Source: Verrucomicrobiota bacterium
GTDB taxonomy: Bacteria > Verrucomicrobiota > Verrucomicrobiia > Limisphaerales > UBA9464
NCBI GenBank assembly: GCA_017302195.1
Contig: JAFLEG010000245.1
Coordinates: 1 to 6,726, forward strand
Length of the DNA stretch: 6,726 bases
Direction: 5' to 3'
Position 1 is the stretch's first letter; each line of letters starts with the position of its first letter. Below are positions 1 through 6,028 of this stretch, in pieces. The position numbers were made by a program, and so were the translations under genes. The notes below the pieces were generated by a model. That model worked only from the letters and a program-made list of their open reading frames with translations. It searched no databases and had not been told where the DNA came from.

Positions 1-975
1 GGTCTGTTCCGCCTGGCCGCCGGCGATGAACTGGGCCACCTGATTGCCGCTGGTAGCGCCGCTGGTGGTGTCGGCCTTGGCCCGGGCGCGTTCCACCACG
101 CCGAGGAAATAGCTCTCCAGGTTCTGGGTGGGGGTGTCCACGCGGACCCGTTCCCCCGCTTCCACGCGCAGCACCTCCAGCGCCTTCTGCATCGTCTCCC
201 GCGACACCACCGGCGCGGTGATCCGCACCTCGTCCGGCTCCGCGAGCAGTTCCTGGAGCGTGCCCTGGGCCTGGATGCGCCCGCCGTAGTAGATCACCAC
301 CCGGTCGCAGACGTCCTGCACGTCGGCGAGCAGGTGACTGCTGAGAATCACCGTCTTGCCACGCCGCGCCAGCGCCATGATGAGCTGCTTGATCTCGTGG
401 CAACCGATGGGGTCCAGGCCGGCGGTGGGTTCGTCCAGGATGACGAGGTCCGGATCATTGATCAGCGCCTGGGCCAGGCCGATGCGCCGCTGCATGCCCT
501 TGGAAAACTCCCCCACGGTGCGTGTGCGGGCCTGGTTGAGCCCGACCATCTCGATCAACTGCTCCGCCCGGTTGCGGCGCTCCGCGGAGTCGAGGTGGAA
601 GAGGTTGCCGAAGAAGTCGAGCGTCTCGCCCGGATTGAGGAAGCGGTAGAGGTAGCTTTCCTCGGGCAGGTACCCGATGCGCGCCTTGGTCTTCACGTCG
701 CGCGGCGACTCGCCGAACACCGTGATGGCGCCCTTGGTGGGATAGAGCAGCCCGAGGATCATCTTGATCGTGGTGCTCTTGCCGGAGCCGTTGGGACCCA
801 GCAGTCCGAAGACCTCGCCCCGGCGGACCTCGAAATCCACGTTGTCCACCGCCCGGGCCTTGGGACGTCCCCAGAAGTCCTTGAACACCTTGGTCAGTCC
901 CGCAGCGCGGATGACCACCTCCGAGGTGCCAGGTGAGGCTGAAGCTGCGGATGGCGAGGATGAGATGGCGGTCAT
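1..975 (-). CDS. ABC transporter ATP-binding protein (ABC-2/CcmA-NatA type), C-terminus cut by window edge
   Basis: Cytoplasmic ATPase subunit of an ABC transporter; it would bind and hydrolyse ATP to drive a separate membrane permease. 325 codons are open with no stop before the left edge. Visible motifs are Walker A GPNGSGKST (about residues 60-68), a Q-loop region GYLPEES (101-107), a signature EFSKGMQRR (156-164) in place of LSGGQ, Walker B LVILDEP (177-183) followed by TAGLD, and the switch histidine in LSSHLL (211-216). The nucleotide-binding domain spans about 20-235, and a family-typical C-terminal extension follows. FSKGM signatures and the LPEE form are common in the drug/Na+/gliding-type ABC-2 exporter ATPases, so the family call is firm but the substrate is unknown. 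The ATG at 975 is chosen because the domain begins about 20 residues later. It has no Shine-Dalgarno sequence and is preceded by CCGCC. It lies 67 bases after the DUF4375 gene. A permease gene would be expected just beyond position 1. Confidence 0.93.
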   Translation of the reverse strand, partial: MTAISSSPSAASASPGTSEVVIRAAGLTKVFKDFWGRPKARAVDNVDFEVRRGEVFGLLGPNGSGKSTTIKMILGLLYPTKGAITVFGESPRDVKTKARIGYLPEESYLYRFLNPGETLDFFGNLFHLDSAERRNRAEQLIEMVGLNQARTRTVGEFSKGMQRRIGLAQALINDPDLVILDEPTAGLDPIGCHEIKQLIMALARRGKTVILSSHLLADVQDVCDRVVIYYGGRIQAQGTLQELLAEPDEVRITAPVVSRETMQKALEVLRVEAGERVRVDTPTQNLESYFLGVVERARAKADTTSGATSGNQVAQFIAGGQAEQT

Positions 976-1042
976 GGCGGCTCGGGCTAACGGCAGCAAA
1001 CGGCCGGACTGGTCGCAGCGGGATTCATGATCTTGTAGGTCC

Positions 1043-1648
1043 TCACGATTCCTGCCTGGAACTGGTTTGGCCAGCGTCCCGGGGGAGAAAATCACCTGCA
1101 TGCCGCCGGATGAAAGCCGCTCGCTCTCGCTCGAAACACCAGCCCAATCCCATGAACTCGCGGTCCAGTGCAGCGCATGTCCGTGGGGCAACGACCGGGC
1201 TGCTGGCAGCGGGACGGCCCGGCCGGACGCGCCGCCTCTGAACAGCCTTCGCCAACTTCCGCACCGCCAGCGCAGCCCGGGGGAGCGTCAGCGACTCGAA
1301 TCCTTCCGCGGCTTCTTCGAGGTGGGGCGCAATCCAAGGGTCGTTGCCAAGCACCTGTCCAAAACCGCCATTCGCCACCTCCGCCTCCACGCAATGGGCC
1401 AGGTAAAATCGGGCGGTCACTGGCTCCAATGCTGCCAAGACCTTGTCGTGGTTCCGCCGGGATGCCGAGCCCTGGGCCTCCAACTTTTGGTTCACCCAAC
1501 CGACGATGCATGCGGTGCGCAGGTTGGGTTTCATGGACATCAGGACCTCTTTTGTCGGCGGCTGTTTTGATGCCTCCATCTGCTGCCGCATGAACGCGAT
1601 GAAGTCCTCTGACAGGCCACCCCGTGGGCTTCGTGATTGCTCGTTCAT
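1043..1648 (-). CDS. DUF4375 (DMP19-like) domain protein, 201 aa
   Basis: Probable soluble protein of unknown biochemical role; no signal peptide or membrane segment is seen. The family call rests on the core HCVEAEVANGGFGQ (residues 85-98), matching the E-V-x-N-G-G-F-x-Q hallmark of DUF4375. A helical stretch follows (109-136), then the C-terminal LDREFMGLGW...AAFIRRHAGDFL (161-188), which resembles the closing 'D-x-x-F/Y ... yi+-hp--F' of the family. Residues 137-156 form an arginine- and proline-rich linker that may be an insertion. The neisserial member DMP19 is an acidic DNA mimic. By hand count this protein has slightly more Arg+Lys than Asp+Glu, so that role is doubtful here. The ATG at 1648 overlaps the stop of the small upstream ORF as ATGA, which suggests translational coupling. 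GC content is lower than in the flanking transporter genes. The assignment comes from motif recognition only. Confidence 0.7.
   Translation of the reverse strand: MNEQSRSPRGGLSEDFIAFMRQQMEASKQPPTKEVLMSMKPNLRTACIVGWVNQKLEAQGSASRRNHDKVLAALEPVTARFYLAHCVEAEVANGGFGQVLGNDPWIAPHLEEAAEGFESLTLPRAALAVRKLAKAVQRRRVRPGRPAASSPVVAPRTCAALDREFMGLGWCFERERAAFIRRHAGDFLPRDAGQTSSRQES
1645..1648 (-). other. ATGA stop/start overlap (translational coupling)
   Basis: On the minus strand the sequence reads CTGGCGCAATGAACGAG. The TGA ends the 73-residue ORF and the ATG one base upstream opens the DUF4375 gene. No separate Shine-Dalgarno sequence is evident for the downstream gene, so ribosome re-initiation is the likely way it is translated. 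The overlap is seen directly; coupling is inferred. Confidence 0.6.
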
Positions 1649-1866
1649 TGCGCCAGTTTCTGGAGCAGGCCTCGATGCTCCGTGAACACCCGATTCCGGG
1701 CTTCAGCAAACGACAAGCGCCCCGACCTCGAGTCTCCGGCCGGTACATCGCCCTGCTTGATAACGATCCGCCCGACCCGGACCGTCGCGGAGCCGTCAGC
1801 ATGGGTTTGATCCGCCCTGGAGTGGTCAGGGAGACGCGGCATGCGCTTTTCAGGATTCATCATCAT
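1645..1866 (-). CDS. Small protein of unknown function, 73 aa, overlapping the DUF4375 gene
   Basis: I do not recognise a named family. The ORF begins 11 bases after the P-type ATPase stop and ends in a TGA that shares four bases with the ATG of the DUF4375 gene, the classic arrangement of co-translated partners. The start is uncertain: three ATG codons lie in a row (1866-1858) and another in-frame ATG lies at codon 9; none has a clear Shine-Dalgarno sequence. The first 25 residues or so are polar and look disordered. The middle (TVRVGRIVIKQGD) could form beta strands. The C-terminus (LSFAEARNRVFTEHRGLLQKLAQ region, about residues 51-73) resembles the amphipathic 'sF-eA---v---n--Ll-rLA' helix seen at the end of many small bacterial, often antitoxin-like, proteins. 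No membrane segment is seen. It is probably a real gene because of the overlap and the C-terminal motif, but chance openness of a GC-rich frame is not excluded. Confidence 0.5.
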   Translation of the reverse strand: MMMNPEKRMPRLPDHSRADQTHADGSATVRVGRIVIKQGDVPAGDSRSGRLSFAEARNRVFTEHRGLLQKLAQ

Positions 1867-1877
1867 GAACCGTGCAA

Positions 1878-3887
1878 CTACGCGACCTGCGGCGTCAATA
1901 CGGCAGGGCCGCCCGCGCGCGGCTCGGAAGCGGGGACGGGTGCCGGGGCGACGAACGCCTCGAGTTCCTCGCCCATGCGCACCAGGCGGGCGCTGTTGAA
2001 GACCACGAAGAGCGATCCGACGTTGTGCAGGATCGCGGCGACGATGGGGTTGAGATACCCGCCCGTGGCGGCGGCGAGGCCGCCGATGATGAAGAACACG
2101 CCGAAGAGGAAGTTCTGGTTGATGACCGACCGCGCCATGCGCGATAGGCGGATGAGGAAGGGCAGGCGGCGCAGATCGTTGTTCATCAGCGCGATGGTCG
2201 CCGAATGGATGGCCACCTCGCTGCCGGCGGCGCCCATGGCGATGCTGATGTCGCCGGCGGCCAGCGCCGGGGCGTCGTTGACGCCGTCCCCGACCACCGC
2301 CACCCGGTAGCCCTTGGCCTTGCCCGCCCTGACGAACTCCACCTTGTCCTGCGGCAGACACTCGGCGACGACCTCCGGCATGCCGATCTCGGCCGCCACC
2401 CGCTCGGCCACCGGCTTGCGGTCGCCACTGACCATGGCCAGCCGCCGGATGCCGATGGCCTGAAGACCCTTGATGGCCTCCGCCGCCTCGGCCCGGACCT
2501 GGTCCTGCAGGCCCACCCAGCCGATGCACTCGCCGTTGCGGGCGACGAACAGCAGGCTGAAGCCGGCGGCCTCGTCGAGGTCCACCGACTTGAGGAACTC
2601 CTCCGGCACCCCGTTGTCCTTCAGCCAGGCCGCCCGGCCGATGATGATGCGCTGTCCCTCCACCCGGGCGCTCACGCCCCGTCCGGCGGTCTCCTTGAAC
2701 TCGGTAGCCTGGGCCAGCGGCACGCCCGCCTCCTCCGCCAACTGCACCAGCGCGCGGGCGGTGGGGTGATTGGACAACTGCTCCACGCTCGCCGAGAGGC
2801 GCAGGAACTCCGCAGGAGTGACCCCGCCCAGCGGATTCAGCCGACTGACCACCAGGCGTCCCGAGGTCAGGGTGCCGGTCTTGTCGAAGACGAAGGCGGT
2901 GATGCGGGCGGCGGCCTCCAGGTCGGCGATGTTCTTCACCAGCACGCCGAGGCGGGCGGCGGCGCTCAGGGCGGCCACCATCGCGGTGGGGGTGGCCAGG
3001 ATGAACGCGCACGGGCAGGCGACCACCAACACGGCGATCACCCGGTCCAGATCCTGGGTAAAGGCCCAGACCAGCGCCGCGATGACCAGCACCAGCGGGG
3101 TGTAATACCCCATGTACTGGTCAATGATCCGCATGAAGGGCAGCTTGGTCTTCTCGGCGGCCAGGATCAGCTCGCGGACGCGTCCGATGGTGGTGTCCTG
3201 ACCCGCCTTGGTCACCCGCACCTCCAGCGCGCCGGTCAGGTTGATGGTGCCGGCGAAGACCGGGTCGCCTACCGCCTTGTCCACCGGCAGCGATTCGCCG
3301 GTAATACTGGCCTGGTTCACCGAGGCCTGGCCGCTCAGGATCACGCCGTCGCCGGCGATGTTATCCCCGGGACGGATGCGCAGGACATCCCCGACCTTCA
3401 ATTCGCTCGCCGGCACCTCCTCCTCCCTGCCGGCAACGACCCTCCGGGCCTTGGTCGGGGTGATCTTCACCAGGGACTCGATCGAGGCCCGGGCGCCCGC
3501 CGCGGTGCGGGTCTCGATGATCTCCCCGAGCAGCATGAAGAAGGCGACGATGCCGGCGGTGCGGAAATCACCGCTCGCCGCGGAGGCCAGCACGCCCAGG
3601 GCCACCAGCTCATTGATGCTCAGGAGTCCGCGCTTCAGGTCAAGGAAGGCGACCTTGAGGATGGGAAAGCCGAGGATGACGGCGCCGATCATGGCGCTCA
3701 GTCCGGCCACCGTGGTGCCGCGCTGGAACACCCAGTCCACGAGGAAGGAGTTCAGCACGAAGATCAGTCCCAGCAGCGTCTGGGTGAGCTTGACGTTGGT
3801 GTGCGAGTGGTCGAGCCCGCCGTGATCGTGGCCGCACTCGCTGCAGGCCGGGTCCGACTGGTTGGAGAGGAGGGAGGTGACTTGCAT
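1878..3887 (-). CDS. Heavy-metal translocating P1B-type ATPase
   Basis: Membrane pump that exports a transition metal from the cytoplasm using ATP through a phospho-aspartate intermediate. In order: a short Cys/His-rich N-terminus (CSEC at 15-18, then H20, H22, H27, H29) with no GMTCxxC HMA domain; helices at about 36-54, 60-82, 91-107 and 109-126; actuator loop ITGES (195-199); helices at about 260-276 and 281-300 carrying metal-site CPC (291-293); phosphorylation loop DKTGT (335-339, Asp335); nucleotide-domain SNHP (372-375, His374) and GRG (402-404); SGDR (487-490); hinge GDGVNDAP (533-540); two final helices at about 590-608 and 613-632. The last helix carries ILHN (619-622) and NSARL (631-635), which recalls actinobacterial CtpC (Mn/Zn-linked) more than the ZntA or CopA tails, so the metal is uncertain. 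A 30-residue Pro/Ala-rich tail ends the protein. At 669 residues the length is usual for an HMA-less P1B pump. The ATG at 3887 has no Shine-Dalgarno sequence and is preceded by CCGCC. It lies 59 bases after the HflK-like gene. Confidence 0.96.
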   Translation of the reverse strand: MQVTSLLSNQSDPACSECGHDHGGLDHSHTNVKLTQTLLGLIFVLNSFLVDWVFQRGTTVAGLSAMIGAVILGFPILKVAFLDLKRGLLSINELVALGVLASAASGDFRTAGIVAFFMLLGEIIETRTAAGARASIESLVKITPTKARRVVAGREEEVPASELKVGDVLRIRPGDNIAGDGVILSGQASVNQASITGESLPVDKAVGDPVFAGTINLTGALEVRVTKAGQDTTIGRVRELILAAEKTKLPFMRIIDQYMGYYTPLVLVIAALVWAFTQDLDRVIAVLVVACPCAFILATPTAMVAALSAAARLGVLVKNIADLEAAARITAFVFDKTGTLTSGRLVVSRLNPLGGVTPAEFLRLSASVEQLSNHPTARALVQLAEEAGVPLAQATEFKETAGRGVSARVEGQRIIIGRAAWLKDNGVPEEFLKSVDLDEAAGFSLLFVARNGECIGWVGLQDQVRAEAAEAIKGLQAIGIRRLAMVSGDRKPVAERVAAEIGMPEVVAECLPQDKVEFVRAGKAKGYRVAVVGDGVNDAPALAAGDISIAMGAAGSEVAIHSATIALMNNDLRRLPFLIRLSRMARSVINQNFLFGVFFIIGGLAAATGGYLNPIVAAILHNVGSLFVVFNSARLVRMGEELEAFVAPAPVPASEPRAGGPAVLTPQVA

Positions 3888-3946
3888 GGCGGTGATGGAA
3901 GATGCGGGGACCGGACCTTGGGAACGGACCCCTCTGGCCTTTCAGC

Positions 3947-5059
3947 TTACTCCGCAGGGGGCATGTCGCCAGGGGTCCTGCGCACCGGGGCCTGCGGTTC
4001 GCGGTTCAACTGGAAGCGGAATTCGCGCGCCTTGCCGTCGGCGCGGTTCGGGACGAAGAACTTGTCCGGCGCATTGGTGAGGATGTGTCCGAGCGCCTCG
4101 ATGCGCAGTCGCGAGCGCAGCAGCGACGGGTCCCGCTGGAAGGCGGGAATCTGGTCCCGGAAATACTGGGCCTCGGCAGACATCGCCAGCACCAGGCGGT
4201 TGCTTTCCGAGAGGGCGCGGTTGAGCAACTGGCTGGCCTCGCCCTGGGCCTTGAGCACGCGCTCGTCGGCGTAGCCCTGGGCCTTGCTGACGGTTTCCGA
4301 CTGGGCCTGCGAGGCGTTGAGCACGGCGTCGAAGGCCTCCTTCACGTAGCCCGGCGGGGCCACCTGGACGGTCATGGATTCCAGGCTCACCCCGAAGCGA
4401 TACCGCTCGATGAGGGACGCCATCTGGCTGCGGACCGCGCCGCGGAAGGACTCCACGTCCTTGTACACCGCCGCGTCGGCGGTGAATCGGGCGCTGGCCT
4501 GGTTGATGGCATTGTTCAGGGAGTTGGCCAGGAGCTGTTCGACATCCTTGAACTGAAAGGCGTAAGCCACCGGATCGGACACCCGGTAGGTCATAGTGGC
4601 GCGGACGTGCAGGATGTTGCCGTCGCTGGTCAGCGTGTAGCCATCCACGCCCGGATTGAGGCTCGGATTGGGCATCGGCCCCTGCTGCATGGCCTCCATC
4701 TCGTCGTTGGTGGCGTACCAGGCATTGGTGGCCGAGACCGTCTTCGCCTCGCCGCTGCGGATGCGCACGATCTCGTCAATGGGATAGGGGAAGGCCCAGT
4801 GCAGTCCCTGACGGAGCAACTGGTCTGGTCCGGTGCCCACGGGCTGCCCAAAGCGCAGGATGATGGCGACCTCGTTGGGGTTCACCGTGAAGACGCACGA
4901 AAAGACGAAGGCGGCGAGCAGCAGCACCCCGAGGATGCGCACCAGCAGGAAGCTGCTGCCCAGGGCCTCGTTCAGCGCCTGGCTGGCGGCGTCGTCCGCA
5001 CCCCGGGTGGGCTGGATGGTCGGACGGAACTGTCCCGGCGGTTGCGGTTGGTCGGCCAT
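3947..5059 (-). CDS. hflK: HflK-like SPFH/band-7 membrane protein, 370 aa
   Basis: Likely subunit of a membrane-anchored SPFH scaffold; in E. coli, HflK and HflC form a cage around the FtsH protease and modulate its access to membrane substrates. Visible are a proline-rich cytoplasmic N-terminus (1-35), one membrane helix (about 36-58), an SPFH domain starting VNPNEVAIILRFGQPV (59-74), then VRATMTYRVSDPVAY (152-166), which matches the family's 'v-v--q-rI-dp--y' core. APPGYVKEAFDAVLNA (234-249) precedes a coiled-coil of alternating charged and alanine-rich residues (about 245-305), as in HflK. Residues about 108-142 (Met/Asn/Pro/Gly-rich, from TVSATNAWYA to GVDGY) look like an extra loop inside the SPFH domain. 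The tail is proline-rich. The gene starts 19 bases after the hflC-like stop; its ATG is preceded by CCGCCGCC with no Shine-Dalgarno sequence. Orthology to E. coli hflK is inferred from architecture and pairing; FtsH is not in the window. Confidence 0.88.
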   Translation of the reverse strand: MADQPQPPGQFRPTIQPTRGADDAASQALNEALGSSFLLVRILGVLLLAAFVFSCVFTVNPNEVAIILRFGQPVGTGPDQLLRQGLHWAFPYPIDEIVRIRSGEAKTVSATNAWYATNDEMEAMQQGPMPNPSLNPGVDGYTLTSDGNILHVRATMTYRVSDPVAYAFQFKDVEQLLANSLNNAINQASARFTADAAVYKDVESFRGAVRSQMASLIERYRFGVSLESMTVQVAPPGYVKEAFDAVLNASQAQSETVSKAQGYADERVLKAQGEASQLLNRALSESNRLVLAMSAEAQYFRDQIPAFQRDPSLLRSRLRIEALGHILTNAPDKFFVPNRADGKAREFRFQLNREPQAPVRRTPGDMPPAE

Positions 5060-5078
5060 GGCGGCGGGGAGGACGGGA

Positions 5079-5990
5079 TTACCGGTTGCGGGTGGACAGC
5101 GGCGGCACGGTCTGGACCTTCTCGCCGGTCAGCAGGTTGAACGGCGTGGTGTTCTGATCGAGGATCAGCGTGGAACGGTCCTTGAGGGAGTCGCGCAGCG
5201 CGTTCAACTGGAGGATGAACACCGCGAGGTCGGGATTCTGCTCCAGCACGCCCAGTTCCTTGGAGGCCTGGGCCAGGGCGTCCCCCTTGATCCGGAGGGC
5301 CTCGGCATCGGCTTTGGCCAGGATCTCATCCCGGGCCCGGTCCGCCGCGCTGCGGATCTCCAGAGAACGGGCCGCCCCCTCGCCCTGGAACTGCTTCACC
5401 AGCCGGTCCCGCTCGGCACGCATGCGCTCGAAGACCTTGGTGGTGATGCTCTCCGGCAGCCCGAGCTGCTTGATGCCCACCAGCTCCACGTTCAACCCGG
5501 TGACCTGGGCCGTGGTCTGGATTTCCTTGAGCATGTCGGCCTCGATCTGGGCGACCTTCACCTGCTTGGGATCGGTGGAGATCAGGTCGCTGAACTTGTA
5601 GCGTCCGATCACGCCGTTCTTGGCGTTGCGCACCAGGTTCTCCAGGGCCTCCTCGGCCTTGAGCGAGTTGCCGTTGAACAGTTCCAGGAACTTCCGCGGG
5701 TCGGCGATCTTCCAGCCCACATACACCGTCACCAGCAGGTTCTTGCCGTCGCTGGTCAGGGTTTCCTCGAACTTCTTCTCAAAATTCTGCAGGCGCCGGT
5801 CGAACTTGTGCACGGTCTGGATCGGCACCGGCATCCGGAAGTGCAGCCCGGCCTCGTAGTCGCGGGAGTAGCGTCCGAAGGTGGTCACCACGGCCACCTC
5901 GGTGGTGCGCACCTGGAAGCAGAACAGCAGGGCCAGAAACACCAGCAGCAGCAGGGCGCCGATGGCGAGGGAGAGGCGGGTTTTCTTCAT
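5079..5990 (-). CDS. hflC: HflC-like SPFH/band-7 membrane protein, 303 aa
   Basis: Probable HflC partner of the adjacent HflK-like protein in a membrane SPFH complex that modulates FtsH-type proteolysis. It has a short positive N-terminus (MKKTR) and one membrane anchor (about 7-25), then an SPFH domain opening VRTTEVAVVTTFGRY (27-41) with the FRMPVPIQTVHKFDRR segment (51-66), typical of HflC ('-P-i--v---d-R'). Further on are TSDGKNLLVTVYVGWKIADP (79-98) and GIKQLGLPES (172-181) followed by VFERMRAERDR (186-196), the best HflC signature. An Ala/Glu/Arg coiled coil runs about 183-245 (AEALRIKGDA), and a C-terminal domain ends in FNLLTGEK (284-291). The length is close to that of usual HflC proteins. 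The ATG at 5990 is followed by A-rich codons (AAG AAA ACC) and preceded by pyrimidine-rich CCGCCTTCCGTC, with no Shine-Dalgarno sequence. It lies 38 bases after the upstream SPFH gene and 19 bases before the HflK-like gene, consistent with one operon. Confidence 0.92.
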   Translation of the reverse strand: MKKTRLSLAIGALLLLVFLALLFCFQVRTTEVAVVTTFGRYSRDYEAGLHFRMPVPIQTVHKFDRRLQNFEKKFEETLTSDGKNLLVTVYVGWKIADPRKFLELFNGNSLKAEEALENLVRNAKNGVIGRYKFSDLISTDPKQVKVAQIEADMLKEIQTTAQVTGLNVELVGIKQLGLPESITTKVFERMRAERDRLVKQFQGEGAARSLEIRSAADRARDEILAKADAEALRIKGDALAQASKELGVLEQNPDLAVFILQLNALRDSLKDRSTLILDQNTTPFNLLTGEKVQTVPPLSTRNR

Positions 5991-6028
5991 GACGGAAGGC
6001 GGCGGGAGATCTGGAAAATGGGGAGCGA

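Noticed and set aside
334..936. 200-codon plus-strand open frame opposite the ABC ATPase
   Set aside because: The opposite strand has a full set of ABC motifs in order; this frame shows none.
976..1042. Possible terminator or promoter between the DUF4375 gene and the ABC ATPase
   Set aside because: Only a four-base CGGC/GCCG stem was found with no T-run, and no convincing -35/-10 pair.
1092..1802. 236-codon minus-strand frame overlapping the DUF4375 gene
   Set aside because: It shows no family motif, whereas the 1043-1648 frame carries the DUF4375 hallmark.
1645..3012. Long 455-codon minus-strand frame covering the end of the P-type ATPase and the small ORF
   Set aside because: The part inside the ATPase is an Arg/Gly-rich out-of-frame reading; only its last 73 codons after the ATPase stop look like a real gene.
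3912..3930. Direct repeat cggacc (3912-3917 and 3925-3930) in the gap before the P1B ATPase, considered as an operator or terminator
   Set aside because: It is only a hexamer, is not an inverted repeat, and gives no stable stem followed by a T-run.
2205..4274. 689-codon open frame on the plus strand antisense to the P1B ATPase and HflK-like gene
   Set aside because: Its translation is His/Gly/Gln/Asp-rich low-complexity text with no domain, and it mirrors a strongly supported gene; open antisense frames are expected where third positions are GC-rich.
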